Made by a program: the position numbers and the translations under genes
Assembly: GCA_965206615.1 (NCBI GenBank)
Contig: CBDBKI010000005.1
Coordinates: 3,286,001-3,350,000 of the forward strand
Length of the DNA: 64,000 nt
Direction: 5' to 3'
From: VXNE01 sp965206615
GTDB lineage: Bacteria; Pseudomonadota; Gammaproteobacteria; Pseudomonadales; Azotimanducaceae
The notes under the pieces: generated by a model
The model's input: the letters and a program-made list of their open reading frames with translations, nothing else
What the model was told of the DNA's origin: nothing
Databases searched by the model: none
Part shown: piece by piece, positions 17,470-25,498 of the stretch
How the letters are laid out: every line of letters starts with the position of its first letter
Position numbering within the stretch: position 1 is the first letter of the stretch

Positions 17470-17524
17470 ACGCAACGCTACGTTGCGTTGTTACCTTATT
17501 GCACGCTACGTTACTCAGGGTAAC
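17470..17524. promoter_or_regulatory. LysR operator candidate: dyads and direct repeats
   Basis: ACGCAACG (17470-17477) and CGTTGCGT (17481-17488) form a perfect 8-bp dyad around CTA. ACGCTACGTT is repeated directly at 17475-17484 and 17503-17512. GTTACC (17490-17495) and GGTAAC (17519-17524) form a second, wider dyad. The cluster begins 21 bases upstream of the LysR start. Autoregulation through these sites is inferred from position. Confidence 0.5.
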
Positions 17525-17553
17525 ATACTTCCCAGCAACGAACCCCTCCCCTC

Positions 17554-17609
17554 GTAGGCTGCGTAGAACCCACTCCCCCCCTCCCCGGGTTCTCCAGCCT
17601 ACTTTTTTT
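17554..17609 (+). terminator. Strong intrinsic terminator on the plus strand with no upstream gene
   Basis: GTAGGCT (17554-17560) pairs with AGCCTAC (17596-17602), and AGAACCC (17565-17571) with GGGTTCT (17587-17593); only a small bulge separates the two helices. The stem is followed by seven T (17603-17609). This is the clearest U-tailed terminator in the window and works only left to right. All genes from 9.3 to 17.4 kb point the other way, so it must end a short transcript starting in the LysR gap, or attenuate the operon at 17780. Confidence 0.8.
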
Positions 17610-17779
17610 GGGTGTCACTCCAGCGCGCCCCATAGCGGGTCCATCCAGGCCGGATTCGCCCCCGGGCCAGCCACACCCACGTCTTCTGGAACAACCGCCT
17701 CCGCTCGCGTACGCTCCCGGGATTCGTCTGTTCCGGGCGAGACGACCGGATCTGCCAGGGCGCGACACAAGGAGGGCGC

Positions 17780-18574
17780 ATGTCCGACCAATACGACCAT
17801 CTCACCGTCGAACGGGACGGGCACGTGGCTGTCGTCACCTTCAATCGGCCCGCGAAGGCGAACGCGCTGAACCATCCGCACCTCGCCGACATCGAGGCGG
17901 TCGCGCTCTCCTTTCGGGACGACCCGGAGACCCGGGCCATCGTATTCACCGGCGCCGGCAAGCACTTCTCCTCGGGCGCCGACCTGACCGAACCCCCGCG
18001 TCCGTCCGCGGCGGGCATGGTGCAGCGACGCCGGGACATGCGCATGGGCGAACGCGCGGTGCAGGCGCTGCAGGACATCGACCAGATCACCATCGCGGCG
18101 TGGAACGGCGCCGCCATGGGCGGCGGCGCCTGCCTGGCCACCGCCCTCGACTTCCGTGTCGGCGCCGACGATTGCTTCATGCAGTATCCGGAGATCGACA
18201 TCGGCGTGAACCTGATGTGGAAGAGCCTGCCCCTGATCACGCACATCGCCGGCCCGTCCCGCGCCAAGCGCCTCGTCGCGGGAGGCGAGCGTGTCCATGC
18301 AGACACTCTCCTCGCCTGGGGCGTGCTCGACGAACTCGTCCCGCGTGCGGAGCTCATGGGACGGGCGCTCGAGGTCGCCGCCTTCTATGCCTCCAAACCC
18401 CCCGTCGCCGCGCAGATGATCAAACGCAGCGTCAATGCGATCGTCTCCGCCCTCGACACCGCCGTCATGCACATGGACGTCGACCAGAACCTGCTGTCGG
18501 CCATGACGGAGGATCGCCGGGTCGCCATCGAGGCCTACCTCGCGAAGACCGAACCGAAGTTCACGGGCAACTGA
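17780..18574 (+). CDS. Enoyl-CoA hydratase/isomerase family protein
   Basis: A 264-residue crotonase. VAVVTFNRPAKANALN is at the N-terminus, IVFTGAGKHFSSGADL (about residues 54-69) is the first oxyanion strand, and ITIAAWNGAAMGGGACLATALDFRVGA the second. The usual hydratase Glu residues are not evident (MQYPEIDIGVNL carries one Glu). The ATG has a strong AAGGAGG seven bases upstream. It is the first gene of an operon with the next enoyl-CoA hydratase. Its 5' leader carries a terminator-like hairpin, so attenuation is possible. Acyl substrate unknown. Confidence 0.88.
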   Translation: MSDQYDHLTVERDGHVAVVTFNRPAKANALNHPHLADIEAVALSFRDDPETRAIVFTGAGKHFSSGADLTEPPRPSAAGMVQRRRDMRMGERAVQALQDIDQITIAAWNGAAMGGGACLATALDFRVGADDCFMQYPEIDIGVNLMWKSLPLITHIAGPSRAKRLVAGGERVHADTLLAWGVLDELVPRAELMGRALEVAAFYASKPPVAAQMIKRSVNAIVSALDTAVMHMDVDQNLLSAMTEDRRVAIEAYLAKTEPKFTGN

Positions 18575-18616
18575 CCCGCGACCGAGCCACCCGACCCGAC
18601 ACCCACGGAGCCTTTG

Positions 18617-19447
18617 ATGACCACCCTGGACACGGGCACGAACGAACTGCTTTGCGACCTCGACGACGGCGTCGCGACCGTCACCCTGAACAAGCCCGAC
18701 AAGCGCAACGCCCTCGGCGACATCCTGACGCCCGCGTTGCGCGCGATACTCCTCACGCTGGAGGACGACGCGCGTTGCGGGGCCGTGGTGCTCACCGGAG
18801 CGGGACGGGCCTTCTGCGCCGGTGGCGACGTGTCGGGAATGGGCGGCGGCAGCACACGCCCCGCCGATGCGCCGAAGCGGTCCCTCGAGGACGGCATCCG
18901 CGGCCTGGTACACAAGCAGGAGACGCTGACGTTACGGCTGCACGACCTCGCGAAACCGACCATCGCTGCGCTGCCCGGCCCGGCTGCCGGCGCAGGCCTC
19001 TCCATCGCCCTTGCCTGCGACCTCCGCGTCATGGCGGACTCGGCCTTCATTACGACGGCCTTCGCCAACATCGGCCTCTCCGGCGACTACGGGGGCAGCT
19101 GGCTGCTGACCCAACTGGTCGGACCGTCGGTCGCCAAGGACCTCTACCTGACCGCCCGCCGGGTCGCTGCCGAGGAGTGCCTGGCGCTCGGCATCGCCAA
19201 TCGCGTGGTCCCGTTCGATGCGCTGCAGGAAAAAGCCCGCACACTCGCGTTGCAGATCGCCAACGGCCCGCGCACCGCGCTCCGCTTCATGAAAGAGAAC
19301 CTGAATCGCGCCGTGACGAACGACTTCCGGACCTGCCTCGCCATGGAAGCCGACCGCCTGGTGCGGGCCGCACAGCACGACGACCATCGCGAGGCCGTGC
19401 GCGCGTTCATGGAGAAACGGGCGCCGCGGTTCGACCATCCCGCGTGA
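18617..19447 (+). CDS. Enoyl-CoA hydratase/isomerase family protein
   Basis: A 276-residue crotonase. VATVTLNKPDKRNALG, VVLTGAGRAFCAGGDVSGM (about residues 58-76) and KPTIAALPGPAAGAGLSIALACDLRVMA are the family landmarks, followed by TAFANIGLSGDYGGSWLL. The ATG at 18617 directly follows a TTG; the ATG was chosen because a GGAG lies upstream. It follows the previous crotonase by 42 bases, so the pair probably performs successive steps, or forms a hetero-oligomer, in one acyl-CoA pathway under the divergent LysR gene. Confidence 0.88.
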   Translation: MTTLDTGTNELLCDLDDGVATVTLNKPDKRNALGDILTPALRAILLTLEDDARCGAVVLTGAGRAFCAGGDVSGMGGGSTRPADAPKRSLEDGIRGLVHKQETLTLRLHDLAKPTIAALPGPAAGAGLSIALACDLRVMADSAFITTAFANIGLSGDYGGSWLLTQLVGPSVAKDLYLTARRVAAEECLALGIANRVVPFDALQEKARTLALQIANGPRTALRFMKENLNRAVTNDFRTCLAMEADRLVRAAQHDDHREAVRAFMEKRAPRFDHPA

Positions 19448-19671
19448 GGGCTGGCTGACGGGGCGCAAGGAGCGCGACATCGCCCGAGCGCAACGGATCG
19501 CCAGTGAATTTTGAGCAGGAGGCAGCAGGACCAGTGAGCGCTACACCTCCTGGGACTTCGCCGATCTTCTGCCGACGATGAAGTCGTCATCGGCCTGCGA
19601 GCCGTCGCCGTGGAACGGCGCCGGCTCGCAGGTCGGTCAGGTTGGGCGACAAGCGGCGCCAACGGCGACGG
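19448..19671. other. Convergent intergenic region with GC-rich hairpin
   Basis: No gene is seen in these 224 bases between the crotonase and quinone reductase genes. TGCGAGCCG (19596-19604) and CGGCTCGCA (19622-19630) form a perfect 9-bp stem, with a further 5-bp inner stem (19606-19610 with 19616-19620). There is no T-run on either side, so it may act as a two-way RNA stabiliser or weak terminator for the convergent genes. Confidence 0.5.
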
Positions 19672-20655
19672 TTACGGGCGCCAGGGAACCTCCAGTATTA
19701 CCTTCCCGAACGTCTCGTTGCCGGCGATCAGCCGATGCGCCGCGTCGGCCTCCGGCAGCGGAACCACGGCCTCGATCACGGGCCGGATCCGCCCCTCCGC
19801 AAGCGCCGGCCAGACGCGTTCCTTGAGCGCGTCCATGACCGCGGCCTTGCGCGCAATGGACCGCGCCCGCAGGGTCGAGCCGACAATGCGTAAACGTTTC
19901 ATCATCATCAGGCCAAGCCCGCGCGGTACCGACAGGTCCGCTCCGCCAAGCAGGCCGATGATCACCAGGCGGCCGTCCGCCTTGAGCGCCCCCAGGTTGT
20001 CCGCGAGGTACGCCGCGCCCACCGGATCGAGTATGACGTCGAGGCCTTGTCCGTCGGTCCACTCGGCCACCTTGTCCGCGAACCGCTCCGTGTGACGGTT
20101 GCAGCCCCCGGCCGCGCCGAGTTCCACGCAGCGCGCGATCTTGTCGTCGCTGCCGGCGGTCACGAAGCAGGGGCTGCCAAACTCCCGGCAGAGCTGAATC
20201 GCCGCGGTTCCGACGCCGCTCGCGCCCGCGTGTACCAGGGCGCTTTCACCGAAGCTCAGCCGGCCCTCGATGAAGAGGTTGAGATAGGCCGTCGCGAACA
20301 CTTCGGGCAAGGCCGCCGCCTCGTTGAAGGAGAGATTGCCCGGGATCTTCAGCACCTGTCCCGCCGGGGCGACCACCTGCTCGGCGTAGCCGCCACCGGC
20401 CAGGAGCGCACAGACGCCATCCCCGGGCTGCACCCGCGTGACGCCCTCGCCCACCGCTTCGACCAAGCCGGCGCACTCGAGACCGAGGATCTCGCTCGCC
20501 CCCGGCGGCGGCGGATACCCGCCCTGGCGTTGCGCGAGGTCCGCGCGGTTCACCGCACTCGCCCGGTTGGCGATGCGTACCTCGCCGGGCCCCGGATCGC
20601 CGATGTCGGCGTCGCCCCACACCAGCGCATCGCCCTCGACACGTATCGCCTTCAT
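19672..20655 (-). CDS. NAD(P)H:quinone oxidoreductase, zinc-independent MDR family
   Basis: A 327-residue medium-chain reductase of the Qor/PIG3 branch. MKAIRVEGDALVWGDADIGDPGPGEVRI is its N-terminus, and NRADLAQRQGGYPPPPGASEILGLECAG is the PIG3-like signature. The nucleotide-binding motif AGASGVGTAAIQLC lies near 143-156, and GLDVILDPVGAAYLADNL follows. Zinc ligands are absent. It probably reduces quinones or enals with NAD(P)H in the cytoplasm. Its ATG overlaps the TGA of hisF by four bases, so it is the last gene of hisH-hisF-qor. Confidence 0.9.
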   Translation of the reverse strand: MKAIRVEGDALVWGDADIGDPGPGEVRIANRASAVNRADLAQRQGGYPPPPGASEILGLECAGLVEAVGEGVTRVQPGDGVCALLAGGGYAEQVVAPAGQVLKIPGNLSFNEAAALPEVFATAYLNLFIEGRLSFGESALVHAGASGVGTAAIQLCREFGSPCFVTAGSDDKIARCVELGAAGGCNRHTERFADKVAEWTDGQGLDVILDPVGAAYLADNLGALKADGRLVIIGLLGGADLSVPRGLGLMMMKRLRIVGSTLRARSIARKAAVMDALKERVWPALAEGRIRPVIEAVVPLPEADAAHRLIAGNETFGKVILEVPWRP

Positions 20656-21434
20656 TGCCAGGACATCCGCATCTTCACGCCCCTCTCATGGAGATCGTTC
20701 TTCAGCCCGCTCACTGTGTAATCCCCGTAGTGCACCATGGAAGCCACCAGCGCCGCGTCCGCACGGCCTTCGGTCAGGACCTCGTGGAGGTGCTCCGGCA
20801 CGCCCGCGCCCCCCGAGGCGATGATCGGGATGCGCACGGCATCGCTGATCATTCGGGTCAGGTGCACTTCGTAGCCGTCGCGTGTGCCGTCGGCATCGAT
20901 GGAGTTGACGACCAGTTCGCCGGCACCGAGGCGTTCTCCTTCCAGGGTCCACGCGAGGGCGTCGATCCCCATGGGCCGGCGACCGCCGTCGATGACGATC
21001 TCGTAACCCGAGGGAAAGTCGTTGCTCCTGCCGACCCGGCGGATATCCATGGACAGCACGACGTTCTGGTTGCCGATCGCCTCCGCGCACTCGGCGATCA
21101 GCGCCGGCCGGCGCACGGCCGCCGAGTTGACGTTGATCTTCTCGGCGCCGGCGAGGCGCAGGTCCGTCGCGTCCTGCACGGAGCGCACGCCGCCGCCCAC
21201 GGAGAGCGGGATGAACACCTGCTCGGCCACCGCCTCGACCACGTCGAGAATGATCGGACGCCGATCGCTCGATGCGGTGATGTCGTAGAAGACCAGCTCG
21301 TCGAGCCCGTCGAGGTAGTACTCGCGGGCCTTCTCGACCGGGTCTCCGATGTCCCGCGTGTCCACGAAGCGGACGCTCTTGGCGAGCTTGCCGTCGCGCA
21401 CGTCGAGACACGCGATGAGCCGCTTGCTAAGCAT
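20652..21434 (-). CDS. hisF: Imidazole glycerol phosphate synthase, cyclase subunit HisF
   Basis: A 260-residue (beta-alpha)8 barrel. RLIACLDVRDGKLAKSVRFV has the first catalytic Asp (CLD), VVLSMDIRR the second. FIPLSVGGGVRS and IIASGGAGVPEHL are the phosphate-binding loops. It turns PRFAR into IGP and AICAR with ammonia from HisH. The text around the first loop (KSVRFVDTRDIGDPVEKAREYY) differs from the common KGVNF-type form and resembles a minor HisF branch. It overlaps hisH by eight bases. No other his gene is nearby, unlike the usual his operon. Confidence 0.93.
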   Translation of the reverse strand: MLSKRLIACLDVRDGKLAKSVRFVDTRDIGDPVEKAREYYLDGLDELVFYDITASSDRRPIILDVVEAVAEQVFIPLSVGGGVRSVQDATDLRLAGAEKINVNSAAVRRPALIAECAEAIGNQNVVLSMDIRRVGRSNDFPSGYEIVIDGGRRPMGIDALAWTLEGERLGAGELVVNSIDADGTRDGYEVHLTRMISDAVRIPIIASGGAGVPEHLHEVLTEGRADAALVASMVHYGDYTVSGLKNDLHERGVKMRMSWQ

Positions 21435-22044
21435 GGCCGTCCCAGCGGGCGAAGCGCTCGAGGAGACGCAGCCCCACGCGGCCGCTCTTCTCCGGGTGAA
21501 ACTGCGTGGCGAAGTAGTTGCCGGAGCCGAGGGCGCAGCAGAATTCGCCCTCGTAGTCGGCGACGGCGCAGACCACGTCCCGGTCGCGCGGCACGGGGTA
21601 GTAGGCGTGCACGAAGTAGAACTCGTCGCCGCGGGCGATGCCGTCGAGCAACGGGTGCGCCCGCACGACGCGGACCTCGTTCCAGCCCATGTGCGGCACC
21701 TTGAGCGTCGGGTCCGTAAGGGCGAACCGCCGCACCTCGCCCGGGATCAGCCCGAGCGTCTGCTGGTCGTTCTCCTGCGAACGGTCGAGGGAGATCTGCA
21801 GGCCCAGGCAGATGCCGAGCACCGGAGTCCCCGCCCGCACGGTTTCCGTCAACGCGCTGTCGAGCTCGCGCGCCCGCAGGCTCCGCATGGCGCTGCCGGC
21901 GGCCCCGACCCCCGGAAAGATGACCCGCTCCGCCGCGCGGACCCGCTCGGGGTCGTTCGTGATGTCCGCCCGCACGCCTACTTCCGCGCAGGCGCGCTGC
22001 ACGCTGCGCAGGTTGCCGGCGTCGTAGTCGACAATGACGGTCAT
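21427..22044 (-). CDS. hisH: Imidazole glycerol phosphate synthase, glutaminase subunit HisH
   Basis: A 205-residue class I glutamine amidotransferase. The nucleophile Cys is in VLGICLGLQISLD (about residue 83). His and Glu of the triad are in ATQFHPEKSG near the C-terminus, and FPGVGAAGSAM forms the oxyanion strand. The VPHMGWNEV motif is typical of HisH. It supplies ammonia to HisF through the barrel tunnel. It is divergent from hemH with 73 bases between starts. Confidence 0.94.
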   Translation of the reverse strand: MTVIVDYDAGNLRSVQRACAEVGVRADITNDPERVRAAERVIFPGVGAAGSAMRSLRARELDSALTETVRAGTPVLGICLGLQISLDRSQENDQQTLGLIPGEVRRFALTDPTLKVPHMGWNEVRVVRAHPLLDGIARGDEFYFVHAYYPVPRDRDVVCAVADYEGEFCCALGSGNYFATQFHPEKSGRVGLRLLERFARWDGHA

Positions 22045-22117
22045 CGGATGCGGGCTGACAGGTTGCGGGGAGCGCGGATACTATCTGATCCAGCCCACGC
22101 TCACCAAGGAAACACCC

Positions 22118-23170
22118 TTGCCCACCCGCGGCATTCTGCTCGCGAACCTCGGCTCGCCGGCCGGATGCGACACGGCCTCCGTGCGCCGCTATCTCGACGA
22201 GTTCCTGATGGACCCGTACGTCATGGACGTGCCCTGGCCGATCCGGCGCCTGATCGTCTCCGGCCTCATCCTGCCGACGCGCCCGAAACGCAGCGCGCAG
22301 GGCTATCGGGCGATCTGGCGCGACTCGGAGCCGGGTTCGCCCCTGATGTACTACACGGAGGCATTGGCGGCGCGGGTGCGCGAGGCGTGCGAGCATCCCG
22401 TGGCCGTCGGCATGCGGTACGGGACGCCGAGTCTGGCCGACGGCCTTGCCGCACTCGGGGACGTGGACGAGGTGTTCCTCGTTCCGCTGTATCCCCAGCA
22501 CGCCGACGCCACCCGTACGACGACCATCGAGCACGTCCGCTCGCTGACCGACCGGCCGGTGCGCGTCATGCCGCCGTTCTTCGCCGATCCGGCTTTCCTG
22601 GACGCCACGGCCGCACGCGTTCGCGAGACGATGGAGCCCGGCGACCATGTCCTGTTCAGCTATCACGGCCTGCCCGAACGGCATCTGACCAGGGCGGACC
22701 CGACCGGATCCCACTGTCTGCAATCCGCCGACTGCTGCGAGAAACCCTCGGCCGCGCACGGCACCTGTTATCGCCACCAGTGCCGCGAGACCACCCGGGC
22801 ACTGGTGACCCGACTGGGAATCGAGCGCTACTCCATAAGCTTCCAGTCACGGCTCGGGCGCCTGCCGTGGCTCAGGCCCTACACCGACGAGGTGCTGGCG
22901 GAACTGCCCGCCCAGGGCGTGCGCCATCTCACGGTCGCCGGCCCCGCCTTCACGGCGGACAACCTCGAAACGCTCGAGGAGATCGGCATGCGCGGACGGG
23001 AAACCTTTCTCGGGGCCGGCGGCAAGGCGTTTCGGCTGGCGCCCTGCGTGAACGACGACGTGGCCTGGGCGCGCGCGGTCGCGGGATGGTGCGATCGCCA
23101 GAGCCCGACACGGGCGATCGTAGGGGACGGGCTTGTCCCGTCCCGTCCCGAATCACCCACCAGGGCCTGA
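22118..23170 (+). CDS. hemH: Ferrochelatase with repeat-derived C-terminus
   Basis: A 350-residue ferrochelatase that inserts Fe2+ into protoporphyrin IX. Landmarks: GILLANLGSPAG, RRYLDEFLMDPYVMD, GSPLMYYTEALA, SYHGLPERH (catalytic-site His), SFQSRLGRLPWLRPYTDEVL and GPAFTADNLETLEEI with the second catalytic Glu. A Cys-rich insert (HCLQSADCCEKPSAAHGTC, then CRETT) is seen. The TTG at 22118 with AAGGA upstream gives the family start; upstream codons lack support. The last 15-18 residues (AIVGDGLVPSRPESPTRA) are read from a dispersed hairpin repeat and are probably not functional. Confidence 0.93.
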   Translation: MPTRGILLANLGSPAGCDTASVRRYLDEFLMDPYVMDVPWPIRRLIVSGLILPTRPKRSAQGYRAIWRDSEPGSPLMYYTEALAARVREACEHPVAVGMRYGTPSLADGLAALGDVDEVFLVPLYPQHADATRTTTIEHVRSLTDRPVRVMPPFFADPAFLDATAARVRETMEPGDHVLFSYHGLPERHLTRADPTGSHCLQSADCCEKPSAAHGTCYRHQCRETTRALVTRLGIERYSISFQSRLGRLPWLRPYTDEVLAELPAQGVRHLTVAGPAFTADNLETLEEIGMRGRETFLGAGGKAFRLAPCVNDDVAWARAVAGWCDRQSPTRAIVGDGLVPSRPESPTRA

Positions 23171-23379
23171 CACGGGCGATGTCGGGGACGGGCTTGTCCC
23201 GTCCCGTCCCCATGGCCTCCCGTGGAACAAACGACGACGGGAGCGTAGCGACCGGCGGCGGTTGGCCCACGCGAGGTCGGTGTGGCTGGGCCGGAGGCGC
23301 GCCGGTGCACAGCGAGCTTGCGAGCGAGTGCCGGACCGGCTATGGGGCGCTACAGTCCCGCGCCGAATCACCCGCCAGA
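23108..23379. repeat. Family 1 hairpin repeats (two tandem copies plus a flank remnant)
   Basis: Two hairpins with identical stems lie at 23125-23145 and 23185-23205: GGGACGGG and CCCGTCCC around the loop CTTGT. Both are preceded by GACACGGGCGAT and lie in units about 60 bases apart. A third segment at 23351-23378 keeps only the flank (CGAATCACCCGCCAG). The same flank and hairpin recur near 40.8, 61.4 and 62.4 kb. The first copy is inside the end of hemH. The rest of the gap to 23407 shows no gene. Confidence 0.85.
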
Positions 23380-23407
23380 ACCCGGCGCGGGCAACGTGAT
23401 CGCCCTT

Positions 23408-24496
23408 TCAGAGGCCGTCGGTGTCAGGGCCCTGCCTGGGCACGAAACCGAGGCTTCGGGCTCGTCGTTCCCAAATCTGTCTCGCCAGGACCTGCATGTC
23501 GGTGGCCGGGTCGGTTTCGTCCACGATTTCCATGCCCAGCAGTGTCTCCATGACATCCTCCATCGTGAGGATGCCCGCCATTCCGCCGTACTCGTCGATG
23601 ACCAGCGCGATGTGCGTGCGCTCCTCAACGAGTCGGGCGAACAACCGCGGCAGGTTGGCCGTCTCCGACACGGTGAGGACATCGCGCCTGAACTCCTGCA
23701 CCGGCTCGTCGCTGCGGCCGTCGACCATGGCGGCCAGAACGTCGTCTTTCAGAACGAATCCGATCACGTCGTCCTTGTTTTCGTTCCTGTACAGGGGTAC
23801 GCGCGAGAACTGCACGACCTCGTCGGCCGCGGAGAATTCGCCAACGGTCTGGTCGGCGGGTACGGCGGCAACAACGGTTCGCGGGGTCATGATGTCCTTG
23901 GCGCGCACGCTGTCGAACGCCAGCAGATTCTCGATGATCGTCGATTCGCTCTGGTTGATCACGCCCTCCTTGGCGCTGATCCTGGTCAGCACCTTGAAGT
24001 CGCCACGGGACAGCACATCGTCCCGCCCTGCCTTCTTGATCGGACGGGTGATCCACTGGCTGAGCCACACCAGCGGCGCGAGCGCCGTGACAACGACGCG
24101 CAGGCAGTACACGGTAAAGGGCGCCAACGGGCGCCAATAGGTCGCACCCAGGGTCTTCGGCACGAGCTCCGACGCGATCAGGATCGCAGCCGTCATGCCC
24201 GCGGGAATCACGAACGCGGTCAGGAGAGGATTCGTGTCTGCCCAGATCGCCGTCGCCTGGCTGCCGACGCCGATGGCGCCGACGGTGTGAGCGATGGTAT
24301 TGAGCGTGAGGATCGCAGCCAGTGGGCGGTCGATGTTCTCCTTGTACTCCTTGAGCTGTCTTCCCAGCAGGTTTCCCCGCTCCGACTCCACCTTGACGTA
24401 GATCGGACTGGCGGACAGCAGGACCGCTTCCCACAGCGAGCAAAGGAAGGAGAAGACGATGGCGCCGGCCAGGAAGGCGAGAAGCAGCGACAGCAT
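23408..24496 (-). CDS. CNNM-domain/CBS-pair membrane protein (HlyC/CorC-like)
   Basis: A 362-residue inner-membrane protein. A DUF21/CNNM domain with three to four hydrophobic helices fills residues 1-160 (LLLAFLAGAIVFSFLCSLWEAVLL, TLNTIAHTVGAIGVG, FVIPAGMTAAILIASELVPK, PFTVYCLRVVVTALAPLVW). A CBS pair follows (AKDIMTPRTVVAAVPADQTV, RVPLYRNENKDDVIGFVLKDD, IALVIDEYGGMAGILTMEDVMETLLG). The C-terminal CorC/HlyC domain is missing. CNNM proteins are linked to Mg2+/Co2+ transport or homeostasis with adenosine nucleotides sensed by CBS; the transported ion here is inferred. Convergent with hemH. Confidence 0.88.
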   Translation of the reverse strand: MLSLLLAFLAGAIVFSFLCSLWEAVLLSASPIYVKVESERGNLLGRQLKEYKENIDRPLAAILTLNTIAHTVGAIGVGSQATAIWADTNPLLTAFVIPAGMTAAILIASELVPKTLGATYWRPLAPFTVYCLRVVVTALAPLVWLSQWITRPIKKAGRDDVLSRGDFKVLTRISAKEGVINQSESTIIENLLAFDSVRAKDIMTPRTVVAAVPADQTVGEFSAADEVVQFSRVPLYRNENKDDVIGFVLKDDVLAAMVDGRSDEPVQEFRRDVLTVSETANLPRLFARLVEERTHIALVIDEYGGMAGILTMEDVMETLLGMEIVDETDPATDMQVLARQIWERRARSLGFVPRQGPDTDGL

Positions 24497-24764
24497 CGGT
24501 CTAAGGGTGCGGTCCTTCCGCGAGGGAAACCGCCCCGCCCGGCCTCGGCATGTCAGCCGACGGCATTACCCCGTCTGTCTCCTGACCGACCGGACGAAGG
24601 CCGGACTGAGTTGGATGATGGGCATCGCAATCAACGGCTCCTGCACTGGATGCCAGATCTTAACCCGGACACCTGCGCCGGTAAAACGGAGACCGGACAT
24701 GGATGCGCGTCAGATCGGTCGATGACGGGCAAAGTCCGGGCGGAATCAACATCACCGAAGTTGC

Positions 24765-24793
24765 TTGACGAGGTAGCTACCAGGAGCTACTTT
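24765..24793 (+). promoter_or_regulatory. Sigma-70 promoter with internal operator for the toxin-antitoxin pair
   Basis: TTGACG (24765-24770) and TACTTT (24788-24793) are separated by 17 bases. The dyad GTAGCT (24773-24778) / AGCTAC (24785-24790) fills the spacer and overlaps the -10 box, the usual layout of an autoregulated TA operator. The -10 box ends six bases before the antitoxin ATG at 24800, so transcription should begin at or next to the ATG: a likely leaderless mRNA. The preceding bases back to 24497 contain no gene I can support. Confidence 0.65.
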
Positions 24794-24799
24794 GCGCCA

Positions 24800-25093
24800 A
24801 TGCGAGCCGTAGGGGTCAAGACACTGAACAGCAGGCTGAGCGAGTACCTGCGTCTGGCTGCGGCGGGAGAGACCGTCCTGGTGACCGACCGGGACCGGGT
24901 CGTCGCCGAAATCTGTCCCCCAAGGGAAAACCGGAGTCCCCTGGTGGCAGACGCCTTCCTGGCGGACGCCGTCCGGCAGGGTTGGTTGTCTCCGCCGGTG
25001 CTGCCCGCCGAGGGCGTGCCCGAGGCTCCCCCGCCGCTCGCCCCGTTGAGCGAGATTCTGCGCGAACTCGACGAAGATCGTAGCGACCGTTGA
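24800..25093 (+). CDS. Phd/YefM-family antitoxin
   Basis: A 97-residue antitoxin. MRAVGVKTLNSRLSEYLRLA, then AGETVLVTDRDRVVAEICPP is the Phd/YefM DNA-binding fold. The C-terminal part (residues 50-97, rich in Pro, Leu and acidic residues, ending LSEILRELDEDRSDR) should wrap the toxin. It neutralises the PIN toxin encoded next and represses the shared promoter. No Shine-Dalgarno precedes the ATG, consistent with a leaderless mRNA. The stop overlaps the toxin's TTG. Confidence 0.88.
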   Translation: MRAVGVKTLNSRLSEYLRLAAAGETVLVTDRDRVVAEICPPRENRSPLVADAFLADAVRQGWLSPPVLPAEGVPEAPPPLAPLSEILRELDEDRSDR

Positions 25094-25485
25094 TCTTCCT
25101 GGACTCATCCGTCCTCCTCGCACATCTTCTTTCGGAGACCCGTCGGCCACCCGACACGATCTGGAGCGAGACCCTCGTCGCCAGTCGTCTACTCGAGTAC
25201 GAGATCTGGACCCGGTTGCATGCCCGAGACCTGGTGGAGTCTCACGGTGACTTCGCCCGCGGCCTGATCGGACGTGTGGCATTCGTCGAGCTGTCCCGAT
25301 CCGTGCTCGCCCGTGCCCTGGAGCGCTTCCCCGTCCCGGTGCGGACCCTCGACGCGTTGCACCTCGCCTCGTTCGACTACCTCCTCGCCAACGGCCAATC
25401 GGTTCGACTGGCGAGCTACGACCGTCGCATGGTGGAGGTTGCGACTACCCTCGACTGGCCCCTTGTTGATCTTCCGGACGCGTGA
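25090..25485 (+). CDS. PIN-domain toxin (VapC-like)
   Basis: A 131-residue PIN ribonuclease. The acidic Mg2+ site is visible as Asp5 (IFLDSSVLL), Glu38 region (LLEYEIW), Asp88 (VRTLDALHLAS) and Asp111 (LASYDRRM). Such toxins cut tRNA or rRNA. The TTG start overlaps the antitoxin stop in TTGA, so the toxin depends on translation of the antitoxin. Target RNA cannot be told from the sequence. Confidence 0.88.
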   Translation: MIFLDSSVLLAHLLSETRRPPDTIWSETLVASRLLEYEIWTRLHARDLVESHGDFARGLIGRVAFVELSRSVLARALERFPVPVRTLDALHLASFDYLLANGQSVRLASYDRRMVEVATTLDWPLVDLPDA

Positions 25486-25498
25486 TCGCCCCTTGGAC

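Noticed and set aside
17470..17488. 8-bp dyad considered as the LysR gene's terminator or leader terminator
   Set aside because: No T-run follows on either strand; an operator explains its position better.
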